Positions 27,693 through 37,936 of a stretch of 64,000 nt of DNA are shown here, in pieces (positions within the stretch are counted from its first letter, which is position 1; each line of letters opens with the position of its first letter). The stretch is from Hyphomicrobiales bacterium (GTDB taxonomy: Bacteria; Pseudomonadota; Alphaproteobacteria; Rhizobiales; Rhizobiaceae). The DNA lies in the NCBI GenBank assembly GCA_021775415.1, contig JAJFHV010000013.1:248001-312000 (forward strand). The letters run 5' to 3'. The notes beneath the pieces were generated by a model. That model saw only the letters and a list, made by a program, of their open reading frames with translations, was not told the DNA's origin and did not search any database. The translations under genes and the position numbers were made by a program.

Positions 27693-28061
27693 GTGGCGAA
27701 GAAGCGACTGATCCTCGAAATGGGTACCGGAAACGACCTTTACGGCGAGGATTATACCAAAGCTGCAATACGGGCCGTGCAAGATGCGCTTCATCACTCG
27801 TCACTGGTGTTGTTCCGTTCACTCGGGCTTGAGCATGATGCAATGAGGGTTGATGTCACGATTGGTGTCCCAAAGCCGGAACAAGTAGACAGGGATGCGA
27901 TTGTTTCTCAAATTCCGTTTGGCACCGTGACAGTGACTGTCAAAAAGGGTGGTCTTTCAGTGGTTGATCCCGACAATGATTTGCATAGCATTGTCGCTAA
28001 CGCTGGCGTTGAAGCCTGGTATGATATCCCGGACGGGAAATACAAATTGGCTGACAGCTAG
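27693..28061 (+). CDS. Lin0512 family protein, second of a tandem pair
   Basis: 122 residues from a GTG start with a strong GAGGAGG upstream. It shares with its neighbour KKRLILEMGTGNDLYGEDY, YTKAAIRAVQDALHHSSL and the IGVPKPEQVDRDAI motif. The pair probably arose by duplication and might form a hetero-oligomer. Its 3' end overlaps the convergent DUF3179 gene by four bases. Function unknown. Confidence 0.85.
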   Translation: MAKKRLILEMGTGNDLYGEDYTKAAIRAVQDALHHSSLVLFRSLGLEHDAMRVDVTIGVPKPEQVDRDAIVSQIPFGTVTVTVKKGGLSVVDPDNDLHSIVANAGVEAWYDIPDGKYKLADS

Positions 28062-29419
28062 TTGGTTGTCGCGACCTCACCCTCAGCGCCATAATAATTG
28101 CTCCACGCAAACCAAAATCCGATATGACCCGAAAGCCGTTCGAGTTTAGTACCGTCATCGGCAGTCAGCGACTCCTCGCTTATCTGCCAAGATTTCCCAT
28201 CACCAGAGACAATATCCGGATTGTCGGTCTTTACGAATTCAATGCCATTTGAGCGAAATGCCCGAACGGTTCGTGTTTGAGCGTCACCAATCAACACCAG
28301 TTTCAAACTGCCAGCCGTGTCGTTGAGCACCTTGCTGCCCTCAAACAGCTTCAACGGCCAGGCCTTTTCAATCTCTGCACCACGAAGCGAAAAGACATAG
28401 TCTTTGGCCTTGTGGGCACTCTGGTCGACAATTGCCGGAAACATCAAGTCAGGGCTTGCCCAATACTCCTGATATGCAACGCCGGTACCGTAGTTCCGTT
28501 TATATCCGGTGTTCACGGATATCACGCGGGTTTCGGGGTTTTCCTTCTGCCATTTCCCCCATGTGGTGATCACCACCGGACGTACTTTCAGCTTGATCCC
28601 TGATCCAACCAAAGGCCCGGCAACTGGTTTGCCCGTAAACTGATTCCACAGTGAATGCGTATAGGTGTCGTACATCAGCTTGTTGGAGCGATACAAAAAG
28701 CCGGATGAACCCAAAATCAATGGATGCGGATAGTCCGCAAGTTTCGTTTCATAAAGAATACCGGAACCACAAAGCGTGCAATAGGCAAGGCTAACCGGAA
28801 CACCCCCAACCACATCATTGAACATTTCATGCCAATCCAGAATGCGAAGTGGATAAGCCCGTGCATCGCCGTTGATTTTAACGCCGAACACCAGGTTCTT
28901 GGGCTCCATATAGGTTGCATCTTTTGCTGCCACCAGCTTCGGATTGGTAAGTGCGGGTATTCCGTCTTTTACAACGCCACCCCAGGTGATTTCCTCAGCT
29001 TTGATGTTGTAGTTTCGGCCACCACCAAGGAACAATTGAAAGTTCGGATCGATACCCGCATGAACATCTGCGTGAACCTGCTCAAACCCCTCAAACGGTT
29101 TCAGGCTTGTTTGGCCCTCCTGCCACAACATCCAGGCATTCCAGTTTTCTCCATGCGGTTGGCCCGTAATGGCTTCCAGCGCTTCTCCTATCTCGGCCCT
29201 AGGTGAGGCAAATCGCATGGCGAGGATCAAGGCACCAACGGCATTAACATTTTTGCGGGTTTTGAAATATTCAATTGCTGCAGAAACCTTGGCCGGGTCA
29301 TTACGAACAAACAGATCACTGGCCCTGTCGGTCACCTCTGATGCGAAAACGTTACCCGCCGTTACAGCACCCATGACAAACAACAGGATGTAGGTTGAAA
29401 GGCGCAGGAATTTAGACAT
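28058..29419 (-). CDS. Exported DUF3179 domain protein
   Basis: 453 residues. A signal peptide covers about 1-26 (LRLSTYILLFVMGAVTAGNV). The DUF3179 domain occupies the C-terminal three quarters; family features visible are RAYPLRILDWHEMFNDVVGG, the conserved SLAYCTLCGSGILYE (two cysteines) and SLWNQFTGKPVAGPLVG. The family is exported and of unknown activity. GGAG precedes the ATG at 29419. It lies downstream of truB on the same strand, in the insertion between truB and rpsO. Confidence 0.88.
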   Translation of the reverse strand: MSKFLRLSTYILLFVMGAVTAGNVFASEVTDRASDLFVRNDPAKVSAAIEYFKTRKNVNAVGALILAMRFASPRAEIGEALEAITGQPHGENWNAWMLWQEGQTSLKPFEGFEQVHADVHAGIDPNFQLFLGGGRNYNIKAEEITWGGVVKDGIPALTNPKLVAAKDATYMEPKNLVFGVKINGDARAYPLRILDWHEMFNDVVGGVPVSLAYCTLCGSGILYETKLADYPHPLILGSSGFLYRSNKLMYDTYTHSLWNQFTGKPVAGPLVGSGIKLKVRPVVITTWGKWQKENPETRVISVNTGYKRNYGTGVAYQEYWASPDLMFPAIVDQSAHKAKDYVFSLRGAEIEKAWPLKLFEGSKVLNDTAGSLKLVLIGDAQTRTVRAFRSNGIEFVKTDNPDIVSGDGKSWQISEESLTADDGTKLERLSGHIGFWFAWSNYYGAEGEVATTN

Positions 29420-29520
29420 GCTGAATTCTCCAAAAATCCGATGTTGAATTCCTAGAAGAATGAACAAACACAAGCGAATGGAATTATTGTGATTGCAAGG
29501 AGAGCGACAATTCCAAAGGC

Positions 29521-30444
29521 CTACATGTAGGACGACTTGAACACCCGGCGCGGCTTGAACATGCCCTTTTCAACTTCCCCCAATGCGATCAACTCATCAC
29601 CCTGGGTGGCAAAAGCCTCGTCAGCGTGGGTAATCGCATCGCGCCCCCGAAGCAGTACCGGATTCCCTAGCCGTAACCGATGAACCTGTTCACCGGTTAC
29701 CGCAATCTCGGCAACCCCTTTAAGCGCAATACCGGTTGCAAAGACTTCCGCATCCAGAGCGTCCAGATTGCCTTCCATTTCCACCAAGGCATCCAGTGAA
29801 ATGAGATCTTCTTCATTAAATGGACCAACAGAAACCCTGCGCAGTTCAGACACATGGCCAAAACATTCAAGGTCCCGGCCAAAATCACGTGCCAACGCAC
29901 GGACATACGTGCCCTTGCCACACAGAACTTCAAAAACTGCTGTATCTGCCGTGGTCGAAACCAGTTCAAGCCGTTCGATTTCCACGATGCGCGAGGCAAT
30001 TTCCACTTCTTCACCATCGCGCGCCAGCTTGTAGGCCCGTTCGCCGTTAATTTTTATGGCAGAAAATGCCGGTGGTATCTGCTCAACTTCACCGGTGTAG
30101 TTCGGTAATATTGCCTTGATTGCGTTTTCGTCAGGACGGTTGTCAGAGGTTTTTACCGCTTCCCCCTCGGTGTCATCCGTGTTGGTCTCAGCACCCCAAG
30201 TGACCGTAAACCGGTATGATTTCTGTCCATCCATTACATAGGGAACAGTCCGCGTTGCTTCACCAAGCGCAATTGGCAACATGCCGGAAGCGAGCGGATC
30301 AAGTGTTCCCGCATGCCCGGCCTTGGCTGCCTGATACAGCCATTTTATTTTGGAAACGCATTGCGTTGAACCAATATCCTTTGGCTTGTCCAAAATGACC
30401 CAGCCGGAGATCGGGCGGCCTTTTTTGATGCGTTGGCGGCTCAC
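29521..30444 (-). CDS. truB: tRNA pseudouridine-55 synthase TruB
   Basis: 307 residues. The catalytic Asp is in [14 protein letters not shown]; the motif [19 protein letters not shown] and [15 protein letters not shown] are also typical. It makes pseudouridine 55 in the T loop of tRNAs. Its start overlaps the rbfA stop by four bases. Last gene of the rimP-nusA-ylxR-infB-rbfA-truB operon. Confidence 0.97.
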   Translation of the reverse strand: MSRQRIKKGRPISGWVILDKPKDIGSTQCVSKIKWLYQAAKAGHAGTLDPLASGMLPIALGEATRTVPYVMDGQKSYRFTVTWGAETNTDDTEGEAVKTSDNRPDENAIKAILPNYTGEVEQIPPAFSAIKINGERAYKLARDGEEVEIASRIVEIERLELVSTTADTAVFEVLCGKGTYVRALARDFGRDLECFGHVSELRRVSVGPFNEEDLISLDALVEMEGNLDALDAEVFATGIALKGVAEIAVTGEQVHRLRLGNPVLLRGRDAITHADEAFATQGDELIALGEVEKGMFKPRRVFKSSYM

Positions 30445-30863
30445 TGGTTCTGGCCTCCATCGTCATCATTATTTGCCAGATCCCGCGCGACCGCCGGTGA
30501 ATGCAACAGCGCATCAATTTTGGAATAATTGTCGAAGCCGGTGTCCGGACGAAACCGAATGTTTGGCATGTATTTCATCTGCCTGAGCGTAGGTGTCAGA
30601 CGACCCCGGATGAATTTCGCATGATTGTTGAGCGCTTCAGAAATCGCGTCTGAGTCATCGCGCCCAAGCGGTGCAATAAAAGCTGTCGCAATTTTGAGGT
30701 CCGGTGACATCGACACTTCTGACACTGAAATTACGCAGTCCTTGACCAGCACGTCTTCAATATCACCACGCTGCAGCAACTCAATCAATGCATGGCGCAC
30801 AATCTCACCGACGCGCAATTGTCGTTGCGAGGGGCCTTTGCCCTTGTTTCCAAATTTACCCAT
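30441..30863 (-). CDS. rbfA: Ribosome-binding factor A
   Basis: 140 residues. The KH-like fold is seen in [34 protein letters not shown] and [20 protein letters not shown]. RbfA matures the 5' end of 16S rRNA and is released with the 30S subunit. A C-terminal tail rich in Asn and Asp ([10 protein letters not shown]) extends past the core, as in other alphaproteobacteria. Confidence 0.96.
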   Translation of the reverse strand: MGKFGNKGKGPSQRQLRVGEIVRHALIELLQRGDIEDVLVKDCVISVSEVSMSPDLKIATAFIAPLGRDDSDAISEALNNHAKFIRGRLTPTLRQMKYMPNIRFRPDTGFDNYSKIDALLHSPAVARDLANNDDDGGQNQ

Positions 30864-30930
30864 GAAGTTGATCCCAATATTTTCCGCCCGGGATCGGACC
30901 GAACGGAAAAATCAAATTTTGATCGCTATC

Positions 30931-33456
30931 CTAAAGCGAGCGTTCGATGTGCTCCACGCGGAAACATTCGATCACGTCGCCCTGGCGGATATCCTGATAG
31001 TTTTCAAACGCCATGCCACACTCCTGACCGCCCGGCACTTCGGCGACTTCATCCTTGAAGCGCTTGAGCGTCGACAGACTGCCCTGATGGATAACCACAT
31101 TGTCACGCAGCAGGCGTACACCTGAGCCGCGTTCAACCTTGCCTTCCGTGATCCGGCAACCGGCAACCTTGCCGATTTTTGAAACGTCAAAGACCTCAAG
31201 AATTTCGGCATAACCAAGGAATGTCTCACGCCGTTCAGGAGCAAGCATTCCGGACATGACGGCTTTGATATCGTCGACCAGATTGTAGATGATCGAATAG
31301 TAGCGAATTTCAATGCCCTCTGCCTCAGCTGCATCGCGTGCCTGCTTGTTGGCACGTACGTTGAAGGCGAGGATAGGTGCGTTGGAAGCCACAGCAAGCG
31401 CTACATCAGATTCGGTAATTGCGCCAACACCGGAGTGAACGATGCGTGCCATAACTTCATCCGTATTGAGTTTTTTGAGCGCCTGTGAGATCGCTTCAGA
31501 TGAACCCTGCACATCGGCTTTCAGTACCAGCGCTGCTTCACCAACATCAGTCGCCTGAAGTTGCGTCATCATTTGTTCAAGTGAGCCACGTTGGCCAGCA
31601 ACACTTGCCACAGCCTTTTCGCGTGACAGACGTTGACGGTACTCCGAAATTTCACGGGCCCGCGCTTCGTTTTCCACAACGCCGATGCGGTCGCCCGCAG
31701 CAGGTGCCCCATTAAGGCCAAGGACTTCTACAGGCATGGATGGTGAGGCTTCATCGATTTGCTTGCCATGATCGTCCAGCAATGCGCGCACCTTGCCCCA
31801 TTCATCACCTGCAATAACGATGTCCCCGGTTTTCAAAGTGCCGCGGCTGATCAATACCGTTGCAAGCGGGCCGCGACCTTTGTCCAGCCTTGCTTCAATC
31901 ACGGTGCCCTCGCCCGGACGATCCGGATTGGCCCTGAGGTCGAGCAATTCAGACTGCAGGTTGATTGCCTCCAGAAGTTTGTCGAGATTGGTTCCCTCGG
32001 TGGCGGACACTTCCACCTCAAGGGTTTCACCACCCATGGATTCAACAAAGACCTCGTGCTGCAACAGCTCGGTTTTCACCTTGCTCGGATCAGCACTTGG
32101 TTTGTCAATTTTGTTGACCGCAACAATAATTGGTACTTCGGCCGCTTTTGCATGATTGATCGATTCAATCGTCTGCGGCATGACCCCATCGTCCGCAGCC
32201 ACCACCAGAATAGCGATGTCGGTGATTTGGGCACCTCGGGCACGCATCGAGGTAAACGCTTCATGGCCCGGTGTATCAATGAACGAAATCAACCGGCCAT
32301 CTTTTTCAACTTGGTAGGCACCAATGTGCTGGGTAATACCGCCAGCTTCACCCGATACCACATTGGCATTGCGGATCGCATCAAGCAGCGAGGTTTTGCC
32401 GTGATCCACGTGTCCCATGATTGTCACAACCGGCGGGCGTGGCTTCAGGTCTTTTTCCACATCCGGTGCGTCGAAAATTCCCTCTTCAATATCTGAGTCT
32501 GAAACCCGGCGTACCGCATGACCAAATTCCTGGGCAATCAGTTCAGCCGTGTCGGCATCAATAATGTCTCCCGGCTTCATCATCTGCCCCTCAGCCATGA
32601 GGTGCTTGATGACATCGACTGATCGTTCGGACATGCGGTTTGCAAGTTCCTGAATGGTAATTGTCTCTGGCAGTTGCACTTCACGGGACACTTTTTCCCG
32701 CGGCCCGGTATTTTGTTGTGCGGCACGTTTTGCCTTCTCCTGGCGGCGCTTCAACGCAGCAAGCGATGGGCCGCGCTTTCCGCGGTCTTCATCCAGGGCA
32801 TTGCCGAGCGTTAGTTTTGTTCTGCGCCGATCATCGGTCTTCGGCTTGGCAGGTTTTGCAGCCTCTTCCGGTTTCTTGCGTTCAAAGGGCTTGAGTTCTT
32901 TGACCTTCGGCTCTTCACGCGCCGCCGGTTTACCACCTTCTTCGCTGGCGGCAGCAACTACCGCAGAAGCATCTGCTGCGGCAATCCGCTCAGCTTCAGC
33001 TTGTTCAGCCGCTTCGCGCGCTTCCTGTTCGGCTTTTTGTTGATCGGTTTCCTCACGCTTTCGATCCCGCTCAGCATCTTGTTCTTCGCGGCGTTTTTGA
33101 TCAACGTCGGCACGCTTGCGATCTTCCACGTCTCGCACTTTTGATTCTTCAAGCGCGCGGGCGCGGGCGTCAACTTCGCTTTTCGAAAGCTTGGAAGTCG
33201 CGTCAGCTGGTGCTTCAACCGGGGCTGGTTTTGCGACTTCGGGTGTCGGTACAGGTATTACTTCAGCTTCGGGTGCTGGTGTGGCGTCCGTTGGTTTGGC
33301 AACCCGCCGTTTGCGGGTTTCCACAACAACGGATTTGCTCCTGCCATGGGAGAAATTTTGGCGCACGGTGCCCTGCGAGAAGCCACTGCCTCGCAACGAT
33401 AGCGTCTTTTTCTTTTCTGCACCGACTTCCTTGTCGTCGCCTTCGCTCTCACTCAT
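30931..33456 (-). CDS. infB: Translation initiation factor IF-2
   Basis: 841 residues. A long N-terminal region (about 1-260) is rich in Ala, Glu, Lys and Arg and predicted to be helical and charged. IF2-N segment: [21 protein letters not shown]. GTPase motifs are [20 protein letters not shown] and NKIDK, followed by domains II-IV, ending [19 protein letters not shown]. It places fMet-tRNA on the 30S subunit. Sits between ylxR and rbfA in the operon. Confidence 0.98.
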   Translation of the reverse strand: MSESEGDDKEVGAEKKKTLSLRGSGFSQGTVRQNFSHGRSKSVVVETRKRRVAKPTDATPAPEAEVIPVPTPEVAKPAPVEAPADATSKLSKSEVDARARALEESKVRDVEDRKRADVDQKRREEQDAERDRKREETDQQKAEQEAREAAEQAEAERIAAADASAVVAAASEEGGKPAAREEPKVKELKPFERKKPEEAAKPAKPKTDDRRRTKLTLGNALDEDRGKRGPSLAALKRRQEKAKRAAQQNTGPREKVSREVQLPETITIQELANRMSERSVDVIKHLMAEGQMMKPGDIIDADTAELIAQEFGHAVRRVSDSDIEEGIFDAPDVEKDLKPRPPVVTIMGHVDHGKTSLLDAIRNANVVSGEAGGITQHIGAYQVEKDGRLISFIDTPGHEAFTSMRARGAQITDIAILVVAADDGVMPQTIESINHAKAAEVPIIVAVNKIDKPSADPSKVKTELLQHEVFVESMGGETLEVEVSATEGTNLDKLLEAINLQSELLDLRANPDRPGEGTVIEARLDKGRGPLATVLISRGTLKTGDIVIAGDEWGKVRALLDDHGKQIDEASPSMPVEVLGLNGAPAAGDRIGVVENEARAREISEYRQRLSREKAVASVAGQRGSLEQMMTQLQATDVGEAALVLKADVQGSSEAISQALKKLNTDEVMARIVHSGVGAITESDVALAVASNAPILAFNVRANKQARDAAEAEGIEIRYYSIIYNLVDDIKAVMSGMLAPERRETFLGYAEILEVFDVSKIGKVAGCRITEGKVERGSGVRLLRDNVVIHQGSLSTLKRFKDEVAEVPGGQECGMAFENYQDIRQGDVIECFRVEHIERSL

Positions 33457-33523
33457 ACCGGGCTAGTTCCTTGCTGTTCGCGGCTTTTTGGACCCTATGA
33501 TGGATAAAATCCAGTCCTTTGTT

Positions 33524-34165
33524 TCATTTGGTTGCCGAAGCACCTTTAATTTCTTGGCTCACCTGTGTTTGCCGGTAGGTTTCAACCCTGTTCAGGCATT
33601 CAATCAGTTTCACCGTTGCACCACCCGGCAGGGCCGCCAGATGCACCAGGTTTCCTCCACCCAGCGCCTGATCCAGTTCTTTACCAGACCAAATTGCGCT
33701 TACTTTAATTTCATTATCAGCCTCTGCATTGCTCGCAACAATGGCCGACTGCAGTTTACGTATCCCGTCCAGCGCGCCGTCCTGCGCATGAATCAATAAA
33801 ACGGCGTGCCCGTTTCGAATGACCTTGTCCACCTTGGCGTGACCGGAAACAACCAACCCTGCCTTTTTTGCTATACCCAGCGCTGCAAGCGCTGTGGCAC
33901 ACAAAAGTGTATCAACCTGCTCGCCAAGCTTGGTATCAACACTTACATCGTCCGGGAAACCGCGTGTAAGGAGTTTCCGCTTAACTGCTTCATCCACCAT
34001 TGTACGGGTTGCGGTTACCCAAACTCCGCGACCCGGCAATTTTCTACGCAAATCGGGAATTACCCGATTTTGAGGATCTACTACAAACCGTATCATGTCG
34101 TCTGGCGACATTTCCGACCGGCAGACGATACAGGTTCGCGGGTTCATTATGTCCTCGGCTTGCAT
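33524..34165 (-). CDS. YlxR (DUF448) protein fused to an L7Ae-like domain
   Basis: 213 residues. N-terminal YlxR domain: RTCIVCRSEMSPDDMIRFV and LPGRGVWVTATRTMVDEAVKR. C-terminal part (about 95-190) resembles the L7Ae/YbxF RNA-binding fold (ALAALGIAKKAGLVVSGHAK). This fusion between nusA and infB is normal in alphaproteobacteria. YlxR is thought to bind nucleic acid or RNase P; the exact role here is unknown. Confidence 0.92.
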   Translation of the reverse strand: MQAEDIMNPRTCIVCRSEMSPDDMIRFVVDPQNRVIPDLRRKLPGRGVWVTATRTMVDEAVKRKLLTRGFPDDVSVDTKLGEQVDTLLCATALAALGIAKKAGLVVSGHAKVDKVIRNGHAVLLIHAQDGALDGIRKLQSAIVASNAEADNEIKVSAIWSGKELDQALGGGNLVHLAALPGGATVKLIECLNRVETYRQTQVSQEIKGASATK

Positions 34166-34174
34166 GAAATCGGG

Positions 34175-35806
34175 TTAGAAGATCCTCCCGGTTCTTGGTG
34201 CAGGTTCAGCTTCCACTACTTCTTCCACTTCCGGTTCTTCAGCTGCAGCAGCAAGCTCTTCTTCAGTTACCCAGCCGGCCTTGATTCGCGCACTCATGAC
34301 CATTTGCTCTGCATCGACGCGTGGAACATTGAAGCCATCAAGGTAACCGGGGAAACGGGTCGCCTCACCATCCTTGCGTTCAGTCCAGCCGATCAGATCA
34401 TCCGCAGCACAGCCGGCAAAATCCTCCATCGTCTTGATTTCTTCTTTGCCGAGCGCCACCATCATTGGCGTGGTGAGTCCGGTGAGTTCACGCAATGCTT
34501 CATCAACGCCCAGTTTTTTGCGCTCTTCATCAAGTTCGGTTTCCTGGCGGTCAATAAACTCTTTCGCACGCGCTTGCAGTTCTTCTGCGGTCTCGTCGTC
34601 AAAACCCTCAATTGAGGCAATCTCCAGCGCGTCCACATACGCAACTTCTTCAACGCTTGAAAAGCCTTCAGAAGATAGAAGCTGGGCAACCATCTCGTCC
34701 ACATTCAATGCATCGGTAAACGCATTGGTGCTTGTTTCAAACTCAGCCTGGCGACGTTCGCTTTCTTCCAGCTCGGTCATGATATCGATGTCCCAACCAG
34801 TTAACTGGGAGGCAAGGCGCACATTCTGCCCACGACGCCCAATTGCCAGTGAAAGCTGGTCATCGGGCACGACCACTTCAATGCGCTCTGCTTCTTCGTC
34901 CAGCACAACCTTGGCAACTTCAGCCGGTTGAAGTGCATTTACGATGAAACTTGCCGCATCGGGTGACCACGGAATGATATCGATTTTCTCGCCCTGCAAT
35001 TCGCCTACAACGGCCTGTACACGTGACCCACGCATACCCACACAGGCACCAACCGGATCGATTGAACTGTCATTTGAAATCACGGCAATTTTTGCCCGTG
35101 AGCCCGCATCCCGTGCAACTGATTTGATCTCAATAACACTGTCGTAGATTTCCGGTACTTCCATCGCAAACAGTTTCGCCATGAATTCAGGATGGGTGCG
35201 TGACAAAAAGATCTGTGGTCCGCGCTGTTCGCGACGTACATCATACATGTATGCCCGGACCCGGTCACCATATCGAAAGTTTTCCCGCGGAATGGTTTCA
35301 TCCCGGCGAATGATCGCCTCACCCCGGCCAAGATCAACAATCACATTCCCGTATTCGACGCGTTTGACCGTGCCATTGACGATTTCGCCAATCCGGTCCT
35401 TGAATTCTTCAAACTGGCGTTCACGCTCAGCATCGCGGACTTTCTGGACAATGACCTGCTTTGCGGATTGGGCAGCAATCCGGCCAAAATCCATTGGCGG
35501 GAGCGGATCAGATACATAGTCACCAAGTTCGATGGTTGGTTCCTTGTCGCGAGCAAGCTCAAGTGAAATCTGGGTGGTGTGGTCATCAACTTCTTCAACG
35601 ACCTCCAGCAGGCGCTTCAAATTTATGTCGCCGGTTTTCGGGTTAACCTCGGCATGAACATTAGTTTCCATGCCATAGCGTGATCGGGCCGCCTTTTCGA
35701 TGGCATCTGCCATCGCAGAAATCACGATTTCCCGGTCAATCGACTTTTCCCGGGCAACCGCATCTGCGATCTGCAGAAGTTCCAGCCTGTTAGCACTAAC
35801 CGCCAT
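34175..35806 (-). CDS. nusA: Transcription termination/antitermination factor NusA
   Basis: 543 residues. N-terminal RNA polymerase-binding domain ([20 protein letters not shown]), S1 domain ([19 protein letters not shown]), two KH domains ([19 protein letters not shown] and [16 protein letters not shown]), then two helix-hairpin-helix repeats and an acidic tail ending TGRIF. It binds RNA polymerase and affects pausing, termination and rRNA antitermination. Nine bases separate it from ylxR. Confidence 0.98.
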   Translation of the reverse strand: MAVSANRLELLQIADAVAREKSIDREIVISAMADAIEKAARSRYGMETNVHAEVNPKTGDINLKRLLEVVEEVDDHTTQISLELARDKEPTIELGDYVSDPLPPMDFGRIAAQSAKQVIVQKVRDAERERQFEEFKDRIGEIVNGTVKRVEYGNVIVDLGRGEAIIRRDETIPRENFRYGDRVRAYMYDVRREQRGPQIFLSRTHPEFMAKLFAMEVPEIYDSVIEIKSVARDAGSRAKIAVISNDSSIDPVGACVGMRGSRVQAVVGELQGEKIDIIPWSPDAASFIVNALQPAEVAKVVLDEEAERIEVVVPDDQLSLAIGRRGQNVRLASQLTGWDIDIMTELEESERRQAEFETSTNAFTDALNVDEMVAQLLSSEGFSSVEEVAYVDALEIASIEGFDDETAEELQARAKEFIDRQETELDEERKKLGVDEALRELTGLTTPMMVALGKEEIKTMEDFAGCAADDLIGWTERKDGEATRFPGYLDGFNVPRVDAEQMVMSARIKAGWVTEEELAAAAEEPEVEEVVEAEPAPRTGRIF

Positions 35807-35854
35807 AATTCTCTCCTGATGTTGTCTTCAAACCGGCCAACGCCGGTTAGCTAT

Positions 35855-36493
35855 CTAGTGTTTCGTTTTGTTGCTGCTTGCAGCACTTGTATCTTCTTCG
35901 TGCGCCTCGGCCGGTTCCAGTCCATTTGCCTCACGCAATCCCTTGTCGCGCTTCAGCGCTTCATTCACCAATTCATCGCTCAGCACGAGCTTTGCATCCC
36001 TGATCTCGCCAACGGGGATTACAAATTCCGGGTCTTCTTCTGGCGCTGGTGCTTCACGGCGAAAGGTAATCTCATCGCCGGACACGGAAATGATCATACC
36101 CTTGTAGCGTTTGCGACCATTGATCATCTGCCGGGTTTCGAGCTTTGCCACGTGGCCTGCCCAGTTTGAAAAATCTGATTTCCGTACCAGTGGCCGATCT
36201 ATCCCGGGTGAAGATACTTCCAAGTGGTAAGCCCTATCAACCGGGTCTTCGATATCAAGGATCGGCGCAATCGCCCGTGAGACCTTTTCGCAATCACCGA
36301 CACTCATTGTGCCATCTTCGCGTTCTGCCATGATTTGAAGCGTCATACCATTAATGCCGGATAGTCTGACTCGCACGAGGCGAAAACCGAGACCTTCGAT
36401 TTCCGGCTCAACAATGGTCGCAATCCGGGCATCCAGACCGCTTTCAATTATGGTGCGTTGCTCTATCAAGCGCTGCTCTCTTCTTTCAGACAT
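35855..36493 (-). CDS. rimP: Ribosome maturation factor RimP
   Basis: 212 residues. Family elements: IVEPEIEGLGFRLVRVRLSG, MSVGDCEKVSRAIAPILD, AYHLEVSSPGIDRPLVRKSD, and an alphaproteobacterial acidic C-terminal extension. It assists 30S maturation. First gene of the operon; its ATG directly follows a terminator-like hairpin and there is no purine-rich ribosome site close to it. Confidence 0.95.
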   Translation of the reverse strand: MSERREQRLIEQRTIIESGLDARIATIVEPEIEGLGFRLVRVRLSGINGMTLQIMAEREDGTMSVGDCEKVSRAIAPILDIEDPVDRAYHLEVSSPGIDRPLVRKSDFSNWAGHVAKLETRQMINGRKRYKGMIISVSGDEITFRREAPAPEEDPEFVIPVGEIRDAKLVLSDELVNEALKRDKGLREANGLEPAEAHEEDTSAASSNKTKH

Positions 36494-36494
36494 T

Positions 36495-36526
36495 AAAAAA
36501 GAGCGGGGGCCGGGTGGCTCCCACTC
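36495..36526 (-). promoter_or_regulatory. Terminator-like hairpin in the rimP leader
   Basis: On the minus strand GAGTGGGAGCC (36526-36516), loop ACCC, GGCCCCCGCTC (36511-36501), with one G-U pair and one mismatch, is followed by six T (36500-36495) and then, after a single A, the rimP ATG. No minus-strand gene precedes it closely, so it lies in the leader of rimP rather than after another gene. It may attenuate the operon; NusA autoregulation of this operon is known in E. coli. Confidence 0.6.
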
Positions 36527-36654
36527 TCGCGAAACTTATCGGAGAATTTGAACTCTATATACGCTTCACACGGCCAATTTGCAAGCACTGGTATCGCGGT
36601 GTAGCGTAAAGCTCAATCCAGCAAATATCGCACGACCGCGGTGAGTATGGTGAG

Positions 36655-37920
36655 ATGATCACGAGAACTAGAAAATATCTGCTGGCATTTGCCTCCACAT
36701 TATTTTTGGTAATTTGCGGCAGCCACGCCTCTGCTGGATGGATGGCCGACCGCTATCTGGATATTGATAAAATACTCCGCACGATGCCGAAAGTCGCAAT
36801 CCCCCTGCAGGACCACATCGATATTGTAACTGGTAAAAAAACCTCCGACCGGACAATTCGGGTATTTCTTGAGGGCCCGGCAAAGGAAGCGGCCAGTATT
36901 GCTGTCTCAACTCAAACAATCCAGGATGCCGATCCTGATAGTTTTGACCGGCGGGTGGAGGAATTCGGTGATAACCATGATCGGGTATTGCTCGAGACCT
37001 CATCCGGCAATCAATCCGAGCAGACTGAATTTACCTTTACCGCAGAAGGCAGTGGCGCGGCACTCTTGCGGATCAAGGATCCCATTCTTTCGTTGTCCAT
37101 GCCGCTGGCAATGGCAATTCGCGAAGCGCGCGCGAAACTGTCTGCAAATGCCCGTCCCATACCAACCGAGCTTGCAAAGTATTTGTTACCGATCATTCCC
37201 AAAAAGATTCTTGAACGGGTTCGATACACCGTCGGCAATGTGAAAATTTCCATTCCGGCAGCTATCGATAAATCCGGATTGCTGTTTGGGGAAGACGAGG
37301 CGATTGTTCTGGACGATTTGATTGTGTTTTCCCGCGAACCGATCCTCGACAACCCGGAAGATGTCAAATGGTGGGTTCATGAATTACAGCATGTCTATCA
37401 ATTCACGAATTGGGGTGTGGACCTGTTTGCATACCGCTACACAAAACACGCAAGCCGGGTGGAGTCCGAGGCTGGCCAGGCTGCAAGCTATGTAATGAGT
37501 TTTGGCTCCCAGTTGGGCGGTGATGCGCCGGTAGAGCCAAAAGTTTCATTCGCCAATGTGCTGCACGCCAAACCGATTGAACTTATGACCCCGCTTGGCA
37601 AAACAACAGTTTATCAAAAATCGAATTTGGATGAATTCTCCGGACCTGCACGCAACATTGCTTCGAGTGAGCTGTGCATTTTTAATGGCGACTATCTGGT
37701 GATCAGCGAAAATGGTGTTGCGTTTTCCCTGTCCCAGGGCGGTTCGGTGATTGGAACCAGAATGAACTCACGCTCGCCCGTCAATTGCGAGTTTGATTTA
37801 AGAACCAAAGGCACCGAATCCCGGTTTTGCATACAACGCCGTTCCCGGCTGATATTGCCCGACAATCCGCCGTTTCACGTCGGGCAATGTCAAAAGTGTA
37901 AAAGCCAACCTTGTTTTTAG
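36655..37920 (+). CDS. Exported protein with HELQH motif (DUF4157-like)
   Basis: 421 residues. Signal peptide about 1-27 (LLAFASTLFLVICGSHASAG). A central region holds LPIIPKKILERVRYTVG and WWVHELQHVYQFTNWGVDLF, resembling the DUF4157 putative metallopeptidase motif H-E-x-x-H, with ASRVESEAGQAA downstream as a possible third ligand. The C-terminal 120 residues have several cysteines (SELCIF, NCEF, RFCIQRR, GQCQKCKSQPCF). Peptidase activity is not shown. The gene is divergent from rimP and convergent with the ureohydrolase gene. Confidence 0.8.
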   Translation: MITRTRKYLLAFASTLFLVICGSHASAGWMADRYLDIDKILRTMPKVAIPLQDHIDIVTGKKTSDRTIRVFLEGPAKEAASIAVSTQTIQDADPDSFDRRVEEFGDNHDRVLLETSSGNQSEQTEFTFTAEGSGAALLRIKDPILSLSMPLAMAIREARAKLSANARPIPTELAKYLLPIIPKKILERVRYTVGNVKISIPAAIDKSGLLFGEDEAIVLDDLIVFSREPILDNPEDVKWWVHELQHVYQFTNWGVDLFAYRYTKHASRVESEAGQAASYVMSFGSQLGGDAPVEPKVSFANVLHAKPIELMTPLGKTTVYQKSNLDEFSGPARNIASSELCIFNGDYLVISENGVAFSLSQGGSVIGTRMNSRSPVNCEFDLRTKGTESRFCIQRRSRLILPDNPPFHVGQCQKCKSQPCF

Positions 37921-37936
37921 TAGCCAGGATGCGGTT

